In this document: positions 16,052-23,516 of the stretch, piece after piece
Layout of the letters: each line of letters opens with the position of its first letter
Position numbering within the stretch: position 1 is the stretch's first letter
Translations under genes and position numbers: made by a program
NCBI GenBank assembly: GCA_017537905.1
Contig: JAFYJX010000038.1
Span: forward strand, 1 to 23,657
Source of the DNA: Clostridiales bacterium
GTDB lineage: Bacteria > Bacillota_A > Clostridia > Saccharofermentanales > Saccharofermentanaceae
Direction: 5' to 3'
DNA length: 23,657 nucleotides
Notes under the pieces: generated by a model
The model's database searches: none
Seen by the model: only the letters and a program-made list of their open reading frames with translations
What the model was told of the DNA's origin: nothing

Positions 16052-16126
16052 GAGTAAATGTTATTCCGAAGCTTTTTCCGCACAAGCGAAGCGCGGAGGA
16101 CCTAAAGCTGAGGAATGACTTTACTC
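16052..16126 (-). repeat. Long interrupted hairpin overlapping the end of the lipoprotein gene
   Basis: Four nested complementary pairs line up in order: 16052-16058 with 16120-16126 (GAGTAAA), 16063-16067 with 16112-16116 (ATTCC), 16070-16075 with 16104-16109 (AGCTTT) and 16077-16081 with 16093-16097 (TCCGC). The outer arm covers the stop codon. It could be a 3' UTR structure, a processed small RNA or a degenerate miniature element. Confidence 0.6.
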
Positions 16127-17428
16127 GTCCTCGTCCTCATCCTCTTCTTCTATTGGCTTCTTTTTAGCCGGCTTAGGCTTCTGGGGAGCCTTGGTCTGAC
16201 CGGAAGGTTTCTTGCCGTTCTTGCCATTCTTCCCGTTTTTGCCGTTCTTATTGTTGAGCGTGTTATTGATCAGGATGACGATAACTATAACGATCGCAAC
16301 ACCGGCAAGAGTTATGAATACAACGATGAGAACATCGGCAGGCTCCATGGAGGACTTCTCTTTTCTGTGGAAGTCGTGCTTGTTTTCCTTGATCTCCTGT
16401 AAGAGCTCGTTGCTCATGATCTCGAGGCCTTCCTGGCCGTTCTCGGGAGCATAGAAGAGAGCATATCTGATGTAAGGAACCTTTTCGCCGGATGATGCAT
16501 CATCTGTAAGGCCGAGATATCCGACAACGAAATAGCCGTACTCCGGAGCGAATATGATGTCGAGTTCGCCGACTTTACGGTTCTCGCCGTATGCCCATTC
16601 TTCGAACTTCTGTACCATCTGGCCCTTGGGAACTGCGATATCGCCCTGATCGTAAACCGTGCCATCTGCCTTGGCGGCCTCGGCAAGACCTGTAAGGTCA
16701 TCGATCGTCTTGCAGGAGTCCTTCATCTTGTTTGCAGCAGCAAGCGCATTATCCTTTTCTGCCTGGACTTTGGCAGTGATCTCGGGAGAGCTGCAGTAGT
16801 GCTGTGCATAAGCATCAGCAAGATAGTATCTCTCGATGACTTTTCTGAAGGAATCTTCGTCCATACCGGGACCGTAATGCAGCTGCAGATAATCCTTTAC
16901 TGACAGACCCGCAGCGGGAGCCGTTGTATTCTTGATATCTTCCATCATGTCATCGATGGATTTCTTTGTCGCATCCTCAAGCGTTATGCCTTCCTGCTCG
17001 GCACGGCTGCACAAGATGAGCGTGCTCTCCAGGGAATTCTCAGCATAATAAACGAAATAATCGCCGTAGGTATTGTAATCAGCGCCTGAATAGTTGGCGT
17101 CCAGATCGATGTAGCCCAAAGATGTCGCGGGGCAGTAACCCATCTGCGCATAAGCTGTCAGATCGGAAAAAGCATTGATGAAATAGAAATTGGCCTCCTG
17201 CTTCATTACTGCCTTGCCGTCGAAATAATACTGTAAGTTCATATATCTCGAAAGCTGGGTGCCGTAAAGCTCATTGAACGTCTTAGCGTTCTGGCCTGTA
17301 ACAGATGTCGTGCTCGTTCCGGCATTGCTTGCAGGAGCAGAAGTCTCGCTTGTTATCTTGTTGCCGCAGCCGGTTACCAGTGTGGCAGCCATCGCTGCAA
17401 TCAGAATGAGTGATCCAATCTTCTTCAT
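16121..17428 (-). CDS. Doubly anchored lipoprotein with parvulin-like domain and Lys/acidic C-terminal tail
   Basis: A 435-residue predicted lipoprotein: lipobox L-V-T-G-C ending at Cys21, Ser/Thr-rich linker (24-48), helical SurA-like region (about 50-215, with H-Y-G-P-G-M-D at 184-190), then one parvulin-like unit (about 223-307: D-S-C-K-T-I-D-D, N-R-K-V-G-E-L-D-I-I, E-Y-G-Y-F-V-V-G-Y). A second unit begins (I-R-Y-A-L-F at 320-325) but stops early. A transmembrane helix follows (about 364-387), then a cytoplasmic tail with four N-G-K repeats, a Lys/Pro stretch and a final E/D run. The parvulin active-site histidines are not visible. ATG 17428 is favoured over 17443 by its AGGA spacing; it starts one base after the upstream stop (TAAGATG). 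The closest relative is that upstream gene. Function unknown; an envelope chaperone or scaffold is likely. Confidence 0.78.
   Translation of the reverse strand: MKKIGSLILIAAMAATLVTGCGNKITSETSAPASNAGTSTTSVTGQNAKTFNELYGTQLSRYMNLQYYFDGKAVMKQEANFYFINAFSDLTAYAQMGYCPATSLGYIDLDANYSGADYNTYGDYFVYYAENSLESTLILCSRAEQEGITLEDATKKSIDDMMEDIKNTTAPAAGLSVKDYLQLHYGPGMDEDSFRKVIERYYLADAYAQHYCSSPEITAKVQAEKDNALAAANKMKDSCKTIDDLTGLAEAAKADGTVYDQGDIAVPKGQMVQKFEEWAYGENRKVGELDIIFAPEYGYFVVGYLGLTDDASSGEKVPYIRYALFYAPENGQEGLEIMSNELLQEIKENKHDFHRKEKSSMEPADVLIVVFITLAGVAIVIVIVILINNTLNNKNGKNGKNGKNGKKPSGQTKAPQKPKPAKKKPIEEEDEDEDE
16211..16249 (-). repeat. N-G-K triplet repeat in the lipoprotein tail
   Basis: Codons for K-N-G-K-N-G-K-N-G-K-N-G-K form a 9-nt tandem repeat (four units, AAC/AAT-GGC/GGG-AAG/AAA variants) on the cytoplasmic side of the transmembrane helix. 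Confidence 0.8.
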
Positions 17429-17429
17429 C

Positions 17430-19388
17430 TTATTCCTCATCATCCCCGGATTCTTCTTTATCGTCTTCAGACTCGTCGTCTTCTACGTCTTCAGATTCCG
17501 GTTTCTTGTTGTCCTTTTCGGACTTTTTCTTTTTGGAAACAGGTTCTTTTACTTCTGTTTCCTCAGATTCTCCGGCATCTTCAGAATCATCCTCGTCTTC
17601 TGAATCTTCAGAATCCTCAGCGTCTTCGCCCTCTTCGCCCTCTTCGTCCTCTTCGTCTTCATCGTCAGAGCCGTAAGCGGATACTGTCTTTCCGGCATTC
17701 TTGCCGTTCTTTACCGCATAGTTGATCAGGATAATGATGACAGCGAGGATAGCTACGCCTGCGAGCGTGAAGAATACTACGATAAGAACGTCTGTAGTAG
17801 ACATTGAGCTGCCGCCGTTCTGGACAGGTGTATCTGTTGAAGGAACTGTAGCGTCAGGATTAAGTGTCTGAACTGGTTCTTCCGTGATCACGGGTGTCGG
17901 AGTAGCAGTAGGAGCTACGGGAGCTGCTTCGAACTTATCATCAGTGCGGAAACCGTGCTTCTTTGCTTCGACTTCCTTGCTAAGACTCTGGTCCAATAAC
18001 TGCAGAGCATAGTTATTAAGAGCATCCGAACGGTACTCTTCCATTCCGACAAAGCCTACGAGGAAATATCCGCCGTAATCAGCATCGTAGATGACTTCAA
18101 TGTCACCCTTCTTTCTGTTCTCGTCGGTGCCCCACTCCTTGAACTTCTGTGCGGCCATGGTCTCTTTCATTTCGCTTGTGATCATGAAATCACCATAGTC
18201 GAGAACGATTCCTTTTGCATAAGCGGTTTCTGCAAGGCCCGTAATATCGTCGATGCTCTTGCAGGATTCCTTCATTGCCTTGGCATCAGCCAGAGCCTTG
18301 TCCTTTAATGCCTGCTCACCATCCTTATCAAAGGCAAAAAGTGCATATCTGATGTTAGGGCAGGTCTCGATCTGCTGAGCCAGAGTGCCCATATAACCTA
18401 CGATGTAGTAACCCCAGTCAGCCTCATAGATTACGTCTATGTCGCCGATCTTGCGGTTCTTGTTGTATGCCCACTCTTCAACCTTCTTGATCTTCTTTTC
18501 CTTCTTGACGACCATTTCGCCCTGCTGCTCAACAACACCATACTGGTATGCCTGCATAGCAAGACTCTTAAATTCCGTAATGCTCTTGCAGGATTCCTTC
18601 ATTGAATTTGCAGCATCCTCAATGGACTTTTTCGTATCCTTATCAATGTTGGATTTTTCGGGAGCATAGTAGATGGCATATGCAACGCAGGGAAGGTTCT
18701 TCTCGTCCTTACTCGGTGTGTAAGCCGCCTGATAACGTGTCTCATATTCCTCGACAAGGAAGAATCTCTGAATGATCATCTTCAGAGCTTCTTCGGTCAT
18801 TCCGGGGCCGTACCACATTGTAAGAAAATCTTCGTAGGAAACGCCGTAAGAAGGAGCATATTCCGTCTTAAGGCTCGTAAGCCAATCGTCAATCAGCTTA
18901 TTTGTTTCATCTGTAAGCTTAACGCCTTCAGCCTCTGCACGGGCGATCTTGATGAAAGCTATCTCGAGATATTCTTCAGCCTTGCGGACGAAAATGTCGC
19001 CGCAGTTCTCGTGGCTCTCTCCTTCAACCTCGGCAGCGAGATCGATATATCTCTTGGCGGTCATGGGATAGTAACCCATGTTCGCATCGTTGCTCATCTC
19101 GATGAAGGTATTCATGAAGTAGAAGTTAGATTCCTGCTTCATTATCGGATTGCCGTCGAAATAATACTGGTGGTCCAGATAGGTCATTATCTGGTTGCCG
19201 TAGAGATCTTCGAAGGACTTCGGGCCATCATCATTTACAGGCGCCGTCGTTTCAGCGGTCGTTTCTGTCGTAGTCATCATGCCTGACAGATCAGTTGAAG
19301 GGTCGCTTGCAGTCAGCTTTCCGCCGCAGCCGGAGATCATGGAAGCAACAAGAGCTGCTGTGATTACTATTGTTCCGAATCTTTTCAT
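17430..19388 (-). CDS. Doubly anchored lipoprotein with two parvulin-like repeats and a long acidic tail
   Basis: A 652-residue predicted lipoprotein: lipobox M-I-S-G-C ending at Cys21, Thr-rich linker (39-50), helical SurA-like region (about 57-222, with Y-G-P-G-M-T-E-E at 193-200 and F-L-V-E-E-Y at 210-215), then two parvulin-like repeats (about 233-335 and 345-450). Each repeat has K-E-S-C-K-S-I, E-E-W or K-E-W, N-R-K-x-G-D-I-x-V-I-Y and a final Y-(I/L)-V-G-(Y/F). A Pro/Thr stalk (489-527) leads to a transmembrane helix (about 533-559) and a 93-residue tail dominated by Asp and Glu with a Lys patch near 619-629. The start is ATG 19388, overlapping the glf stop as ATGA; the longer reading from 19421 would lie inside glf and spoil the signal peptide. 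Canonical parvulin histidines appear absent. Function unknown. Confidence 0.8.
   Translation of the reverse strand: MKRFGTIVITAALVASMISGCGGKLTASDPSTDLSGMMTTTETTAETTAPVNDDGPKSFEDLYGNQIMTYLDHQYYFDGNPIMKQESNFYFMNTFIEMSNDANMGYYPMTAKRYIDLAAEVEGESHENCGDIFVRKAEEYLEIAFIKIARAEAEGVKLTDETNKLIDDWLTSLKTEYAPSYGVSYEDFLTMWYGPGMTEEALKMIIQRFFLVEEYETRYQAAYTPSKDEKNLPCVAYAIYYAPEKSNIDKDTKKSIEDAANSMKESCKSITEFKSLAMQAYQYGVVEQQGEMVVKKEKKIKKVEEWAYNKNRKIGDIDVIYEADWGYYIVGYMGTLAQQIETCPNIRYALFAFDKDGEQALKDKALADAKAMKESCKSIDDITGLAETAYAKGIVLDYGDFMITSEMKETMAAQKFKEWGTDENRKKGDIEVIYDADYGGYFLVGFVGMEEYRSDALNNYALQLLDQSLSKEVEAKKHGFRTDDKFEAAPVAPTATPTPVITEEPVQTLNPDATVPSTDTPVQNGGSSMSTTDVLIVVFFTLAGVAILAVIIILINYAVKNGKNAGKTVSAYGSDDEDEEDEEGEEGEDAEDSEDSEDEDDSEDAGESEETEVKEPVSKKKKSEKDNKKPESEDVEDDESEDDKEESGDDEE
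17559..17666 (-). repeat. Asp/Glu-coding low-complexity tract
   Basis: 36 codons, almost all GAC/GAT/GAA/GAG with scattered Ser and Gly (D-E-D-E-E-D-E-E-G-E-E-G pattern). It encodes the first acidic block of the cytoplasmic tail; a second shorter block lies nearer the stop. Confidence 0.8.
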
Positions 19389-20494
19389 TTTGCCATTATC
19401 CTTTTGTAGTCTTGCATGCATGCGGCGATCGTATCGTCCATGTCATAGTATTTATACTTTCCGAGTCTTCCTCCGAAAATGACGTTGCCGTCTGTAGCGG
19501 CAAGCTCTTCGTATTTCTTGTAAAGCTCGTTGTTTCTGTCGTTGTTGAGCGGATAATAAGGCTCGTCGCCTACTTTCCACTCAGCAGGATACTCGTGGGT
19601 GATAACGGTACCCTTGCCTTTGCCGAACTCGAAATGCTTGTGCTCCAAGATCCTCGTGAAAGGTGTCTCGGCATCGGTGTAGTTTACTACAGCATTGCCC
19701 TGGAAGTCATCAGTATCAGGCAGATACTCTGTCTCGAACTTAAGACTCCTGTACTCGAGTTGGCCAAGGGAATAATTATAATACTCGTCAATCATTCCCG
19801 TATAGATGATTTTCGAGGCAATATTCTCATAGGCTTCCCTCTCCTTGAGGAAGTCAACATCAAGTCTTACTTCGATTCCTTCGAGCATGTTCTCGATCCA
19901 CTTCGTGTAACCGCCGACAGGAATGCCCTGGTAGTTATCGTTGAAATAGTTATTGTCGTAAGTAAGTCTTACGGGAAGTCTCTTGATGATGAATGCCGGA
20001 AGCTCGGTGGCTTTTCTGCCCCACTGCTTCTCGGTATAGCCCTTTACGAGCTTGTTATAGATGTCGGGGCCGATGAGGGAGATAGCCTGCTCTTCTAAGT
20101 TTTTGGGCTCATCTACCTTGCCCATGGCGATCTGCTCGTCGAGCTTGGCCCTTGCCTCAGCGGGAGTTACAACACCCCACATCTTATTGAATGTATACAT
20201 ATTGAAAGGCATCGAATAGAGCTCGCCCTTGTAGTTGGCAACTACGCAGTTGGTGTAGCGGTTGAACTCTGCGAACTTATTCGCGAAGTCCCATACTTCC
20301 TTGTCGCTCGTGTGGAAGATATGCGCACCGTACTTGTGAACGTTAATGCCGTGAACGTCTTCGGTATAGACATTGCCTGCAACATTCGGCCTTCTGTCGA
20401 TCACAAGACACTTGTATCCGTCATCTGTTGCAAGACGCGCGAAAGTCGCACCATATAATCCCGCACCTACGATCAGGAAGTCATATTCACCCAT
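19385..20494 (-). CDS. glf: UDP-galactopyranose mutase
   Basis: A 369-residue flavoenzyme that interconverts UDP-galactopyranose and UDP-galactofuranose, the donor for galactofuranose in surface polysaccharides. The FAD-binding Rossmann motif is V-G-A-G-L-Y-G-A at about 9-16, followed by the acidic strand end V-I-D-R-R. The family signature H-K-Y-G-A-H-I-F-H-T is at 53-62. Downstream W-G-R-K-A-T-E-L-P and G-G-Y-T-K-W-I-E-N-M-L also match. Length is typical. GGAGG precedes the ATG. The stop overlaps the next start as ATGA, so it is translationally coupled to the doubly anchored lipoprotein. No glycosyltransferase is visible in the window. Confidence 0.96.
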   Translation of the reverse strand: MGEYDFLIVGAGLYGATFARLATDDGYKCLVIDRRPNVAGNVYTEDVHGINVHKYGAHIFHTSDKEVWDFANKFAEFNRYTNCVVANYKGELYSMPFNMYTFNKMWGVVTPAEARAKLDEQIAMGKVDEPKNLEEQAISLIGPDIYNKLVKGYTEKQWGRKATELPAFIIKRLPVRLTYDNNYFNDNYQGIPVGGYTKWIENMLEGIEVRLDVDFLKEREAYENIASKIIYTGMIDEYYNYSLGQLEYRSLKFETEYLPDTDDFQGNAVVNYTDAETPFTRILEHKHFEFGKGKGTVITHEYPAEWKVGDEPYYPLNNDRNNELYKKYEELAATDGNVIFGGRLGKYKYYDMDDTIAACMQDYKRIMAK

Positions 20495-20551
20495 ATAAAT
20501 GCCTCCAGTTATCTAAAAGTCTTGATAATAATACACTATTTAAGAACAATC

Positions 20552-20576
20552 GCCTAATCTGACGGCTTAATCAGGC
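20552..20576 (-). terminator. Weak hairpin at the end of the GH3 gene
   Basis: GCCTGATT (20569-20576) can pair with GATTAGGC (20552-20559) using two G-U pairs, around a 9-nt loop. It covers the GH3 stop codon and lacks a good U tract, so it may attenuate rather than stop transcription into glf. The 72-bp gap holds nothing else clear. Confidence 0.3.
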
Positions 20577-22864
20577 CTGAACTCCTCACAGGCCTTTTGG
20601 AAGTTCGTAAGCTTTTCGGGCTCTTTGAAAACCTCATAGAGCTTCATGGACGGAACATACTCGAGATTTACGGTGAAAAACATAAACGGCATGCCTATGG
20701 CTTCGCAGTCTTTGGCAAGCGCATCGGTAAGTTCTTTCTTCTCTGCTATCTGCTTTAAAGTCCACGAAGGTCCGCACTTCAATTCCTCCGAACCGTCCAC
20801 ATAGATATCGCCTGCAGGGATCAGGTCATCACAGCCGTTGATGCTTACGAAAAGATCATACTTTCCGCCCTCTATAAGGAACTTCTTGTACTCCTCATCG
20901 AAATAGGAAAGCTCTCTCTTATCAATTGTGATGGTAATCTCTTTGCCGCTCTCAGCCTTTATCATGGGCTTTGCAAATCCTACCAGGCGGTAAGGCTCCC
21001 TGCCGGTAACCGGCTTGCGCTTTGCGGCATAGACCTGAACGACCTTCTTGCCGTCAGTCTTGCCGGTGTTGGTGAGATAACAGGTGATGTTAACTTTGTT
21101 TCCCTTCGTCGTGGAAACAATGTAATTGACCATGAACTTCGAATATGACAGGCCATAGCCGAAGCTGTAAAGCGGCTTGATGTTTCTCTTTTGATAGCCC
21201 CTGTAACCAACATAGATACCCTCGCCGTATCTGCATGTAAGGCTGTCCGGATAACAGAGATAAGCGGGCGTGTCTTTGTAGGACGCGGGGAACGTGCAAG
21301 GCAGGCAGCCTGAAGGATTTACCTTACCGGTGAGGATGTCTGCCATGGCCCTGGCGCCCATCATGCCGGGATAGAAGACTGCGAAAACCGAGTCTGCTAT
21401 ATCCTCAATTCCTTCCAGCTCAACGGGGCCGGGAGTGTTAAGAATCAGGCAGATCCTGCCCTTTCCGCGCTCTTTTGCGAGTTTTTTAATGGTGGAAACT
21501 GTCTTCTTATTGAGCTTTAAATCAGGTCTGTCGCAGCCTTCGCCGGATTCGATCGTCTCAATGACGATAGCGGTCGCACCCTTTTTGTAAGCTTCGATGT
21601 CATCCCTGTAAACTCTGTTGCTGCCCAGCTGCCTGCTCAATTCTTCGTATAGATCGGTCGTTCTCGAAGTCGTTACTTTCGCGCTGCCCGTTCCGTAATC
21701 CCTGAAACGCTCAGGACCGAAGAAGACAACTTTGGATATCTTCTTCAGAGGCAGACTGCCTTTATTCTTAAGCATTACAATGCCTTCTGCTGCGGCATCG
21801 TATGCGGCCTTGTCGCCTGTCTTCTTATACTTGGACGCAGTAAGACCCTCAGGCGCCTTAATGCCGCTGAATCTGTCGATCAGTTCGAGAACACTCTTTG
21901 CTGCTGCATCGAGGTCTTTCATGGACAGAACGCCGTCTTCTACAGCCTTTACGATCTCAGAAGGGTCTCTCGGGCCTGGCATGAAGATATCCTCTCCGTT
22001 GGCAACAGCCATGCCCATGTTGGTGGTTATTGCATCCCAATCCGTAACGGTGGTGCCCTTGTAGCCCCATTCATTTTTCAGGATGTCCTTTAGAAGCCAC
22101 TTGTTTTCAGAGCAGTAAACGCCGTTGATCTGAGGATATGCAGTCATCAATGTAGATGCGGCTTTGCTGCATGCTTCAAATGCCGGCAGATAGATCTCCC
22201 TTATCGTGCGCTCATCAATAAGCTCATTGATCTTCTGGCGGTTGATCTCTAAGTTGTTGCATGCGAAATGCTTAACGTTCGCCGCGACGCCCATGCTCTC
22301 GACACCTTTGCACATCTCGGGAGCCAGGGTTTTCGCGAGGTAAGGATCTTCGGAATAACCCTCGAAAAACCTGCCGTTTACAGGCTCTCTTAAGATATTG
22401 CAGTTAGGGGTCCCGAGGAGCACGCCGACTTTGTAAACAGCGGCTTCCAAGCCAAGCGCTTTGCCGGTCTCATAAACGGTCTTCGGATTCCATGTCGAAG
22501 CGAGCAGAATGCCCGGCGGATAGCATCCGGGAGCCTCGTCAATTCCGCTTCTGAATTCAGTCAGGCAGTCGTTGACTTCTTTCCTTAGAGCCTTCTCATT
22601 ATCGGTAAGTTTATCCTGTTCATAGTAATTGGTGAGCACATGGAAACCCTCTTCAGGGCTGTATTTCTTAACGATCTCCATGTCGATGATGCCGCGGCCG
22701 AAAACATGCATGAAGTTGATCCCGGTGCCGCCGTCCTGGAGCGCCAGAACGGGAATGGTGCCCGCCGCAGATTCGAAGCCGCCGATCGAGTTGGGCGTGG
22801 TTCCGCAAAGGAGCCTGGCCTTGTCTTCAATGGTCATTTTCTTAAGGAAATTCTTTATGTTCAT
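20567..22864 (-). CDS. Glycoside hydrolase family 3, beta-glucosidase-like
   Basis: A 765-residue family 3 glycosidase releasing sugars from the non-reducing end of beta-linked glycans. The N-terminal barrel carries G-R-F-F-E-G-Y-S-E-D-P-Y (165-174), K198-H199 and the nucleophile Asp275 in T-V-T-D-W-D. The second domain carries the probable acid/base Glu442 in E-S-G-E-G-C-D-R-P-D. Then come G-Y-G-L-S-Y and a fibronectin III-like domain (about 590-665). About 90 extra residues follow the fibronectin domain (675-765). No signal peptide is present, so it should act in the cytoplasm on imported oligosaccharides. The exact substrate (glucoside, xyloside or other) cannot be told. RBS AAAGGAG lies 7 nt upstream. 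An extended -10 and a palindrome upstream suggest regulated expression. Confidence 0.93.
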   Translation of the reverse strand: MNIKNFLKKMTIEDKARLLCGTTPNSIGGFESAAGTIPVLALQDGGTGINFMHVFGRGIIDMEIVKKYSPEEGFHVLTNYYEQDKLTDNEKALRKEVNDCLTEFRSGIDEAPGCYPPGILLASTWNPKTVYETGKALGLEAAVYKVGVLLGTPNCNILREPVNGRFFEGYSEDPYLAKTLAPEMCKGVESMGVAANVKHFACNNLEINRQKINELIDERTIREIYLPAFEACSKAASTLMTAYPQINGVYCSENKWLLKDILKNEWGYKGTTVTDWDAITTNMGMAVANGEDIFMPGPRDPSEIVKAVEDGVLSMKDLDAAAKSVLELIDRFSGIKAPEGLTASKYKKTGDKAAYDAAAEGIVMLKNKGSLPLKKISKVVFFGPERFRDYGTGSAKVTTSRTTDLYEELSRQLGSNRVYRDDIEAYKKGATAIVIETIESGEGCDRPDLKLNKKTVSTIKKLAKERGKGRICLILNTPGPVELEGIEDIADSVFAVFYPGMMGARAMADILTGKVNPSGCLPCTFPASYKDTPAYLCYPDSLTCRYGEGIYVGYRGYQKRNIKPLYSFGYGLSYSKFMVNYIVSTTKGNKVNITCYLTNTGKTDGKKVVQVYAAKRKPVTGREPYRLVGFAKPMIKAESGKEITITIDKRELSYFDEEYKKFLIEGGKYDLFVSINGCDDLIPAGDIYVDGSEELKCGPSWTLKQIAEKKELTDALAKDCEAIGMPFMFFTVNLEYVPSMKLYEVFKEPEKLTNFQKACEEFRPD

Positions 22865-22895
22865 GGCTTGGCTCCTTTGAGATAGTGATGGTTTA

Positions 22896-22904
22896 ACTAT
22901 ACCA
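22896..22904 (-). promoter_or_regulatory. Extended -10 promoter element of the GH3 gene
   Basis: Minus-strand TGGTATAGT (TGn plus TATAGT at 22896-22901) with no convincing -35, giving a short leader of about 25 nt. The lack of a -35 fits control by a bound regulator upstream. Confidence 0.55.
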
Positions 22905-22934
22905 CAGCCAAGGAGGACTCATCGCAAACTACAT

Positions 22935-22997
22935 GTTATCTGAATTGCCCTGAAAAACAGCAAAACAGATAACAAAACCCCGATTTGTTATCTGTTT
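22935..22997. promoter_or_regulatory. Operator-like palindrome and half-site upstream of GH3
   Basis: A perfect 14-bp inverted repeat (22963-22976 with 22984-22997; arm AAACAGATAACAAA, 7-bp centre) and an additional GTTATCTG half-site at 22935-22942. They lie about 35-100 bp upstream of the GH3 -10. It is not followed by a U run on the minus strand, so it reads better as a protein-binding site than as a terminator. Confidence 0.55.
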
Positions 22998-23001
22998 CGC
23001 G

Positions 23002-23036
23002 AAAAAAAGAGGGGTTTAAGATAACACCCCTCTTTT
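23002..23036 (-). terminator. Intrinsic terminator after fabZ
   Basis: An 11-bp perfect stem AAAAGAGGGGT (23005-23015 with 23026-23036), 10-nt loop and a seven-U tract on the minus strand. It ends the fabF-fabZ transcript 24 nt past the fabZ stop. Confidence 0.92.
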
Positions 23037-23059
23037 GCAGTACTTAGTTTTAATTCAGA

Positions 23060-23500
23060 TTAAGAATTTGTAAGGATAGCGAACTTCAATGTAGCCTGAA
23101 CTGCAACCTTGCCGTTAACTGTTGCGACAGCTTCGCCGAGGCCTACGGGGCCCTTGACTGCAGCGATCCTTGTCTCGAGTCTTACTGTGTCGCCGGGAAC
23201 GATTGCCTGCTTGAACTTGCACTTGTCGATGCCTGCGAAAACAGCGATCTTGCCCTTGAAATCCTCTCTGGAGAGGATAGCTACAGCGCCTGCCTGAGCA
23301 AGAGCTTCAACTGTAATGACACCGGGAACGATAGGATATTCCGGGAAGTGTCCTCTGAAGAAATACTCGTCATATGTGAAGTTCTTGTAAGCGATGCAGT
23401 ATTCGCCCGGTTCATAATCCTCAACTCTGTCGATGAGAAGGAAAGGATGTCTGTGGGGAATGATCTTCATGATTTCTGTTGTGGTAAGCGCATTTGCCAT
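23060..23500 (-). CDS. fabZ: (3R)-hydroxyacyl-ACP dehydratase
   Basis: A 146-residue hot-dog fold dehydratase that removes water from 3-hydroxyacyl-ACP during fatty-acid elongation. Diagnostic features are P-H-R-H-P-F-L-L-I-D at 15-24, catalytic His51 in R-G-H-F-P and Glu65 in G-V-I-T-V-E-A-L-A-Q. Length is standard. AGGAGG lies 11 nt before the ATG, a slightly long spacing. It follows fabF by 16 nt and is closed by a strong terminator, so any acc genes that often follow fabZ in Firmicutes are not contiguous here. Confidence 0.97.
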   Translation of the reverse strand: MANALTTTEIMKIIPHRHPFLLIDRVEDYEPGEYCIAYKNFTYDEYFFRGHFPEYPIVPGVITVEALAQAGAVAILSREDFKGKIAVFAGIDKCKFKQAIVPGDTVRLETRIAAVKGPVGLGEAVATVNGKVAVQATLKFAILTNS

Positions 23501-23516
23501 AATTCAAGGATCCTCC

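Noticed and set aside
16052..16126. Interpretation as a riboswitch or CRISPR-like repeat
   Set aside because: It lies at a gene's 3' end, not upstream of one, and there is a single copy with no spacer array.
17410..17676. Plus-strand open frame rich in Ser codons over the acidic tail region
   Set aside because: It is the antisense of the GAN (Asp/Glu) codon tract of the minus-strand lipoprotein; it has no RBS or promoter and its composition is a mirror effect.
19370..20098. A 242-codon plus-strand open frame opposite glf
   Set aside because: Glf motifs on the minus strand are intact along the full length; the antisense frame shows no recognisable domain or start signal.
22963..22997. Palindrome as a second fabZ terminator
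   Set aside because: A strong terminator with seven U residues already precedes it at 23002-23036. On the minus strand the palindrome is followed by TGCTGTTTTTC rather than a clean U run, and its half-site recurs near the GH3 promoter; a backup terminator role is not fully excluded.
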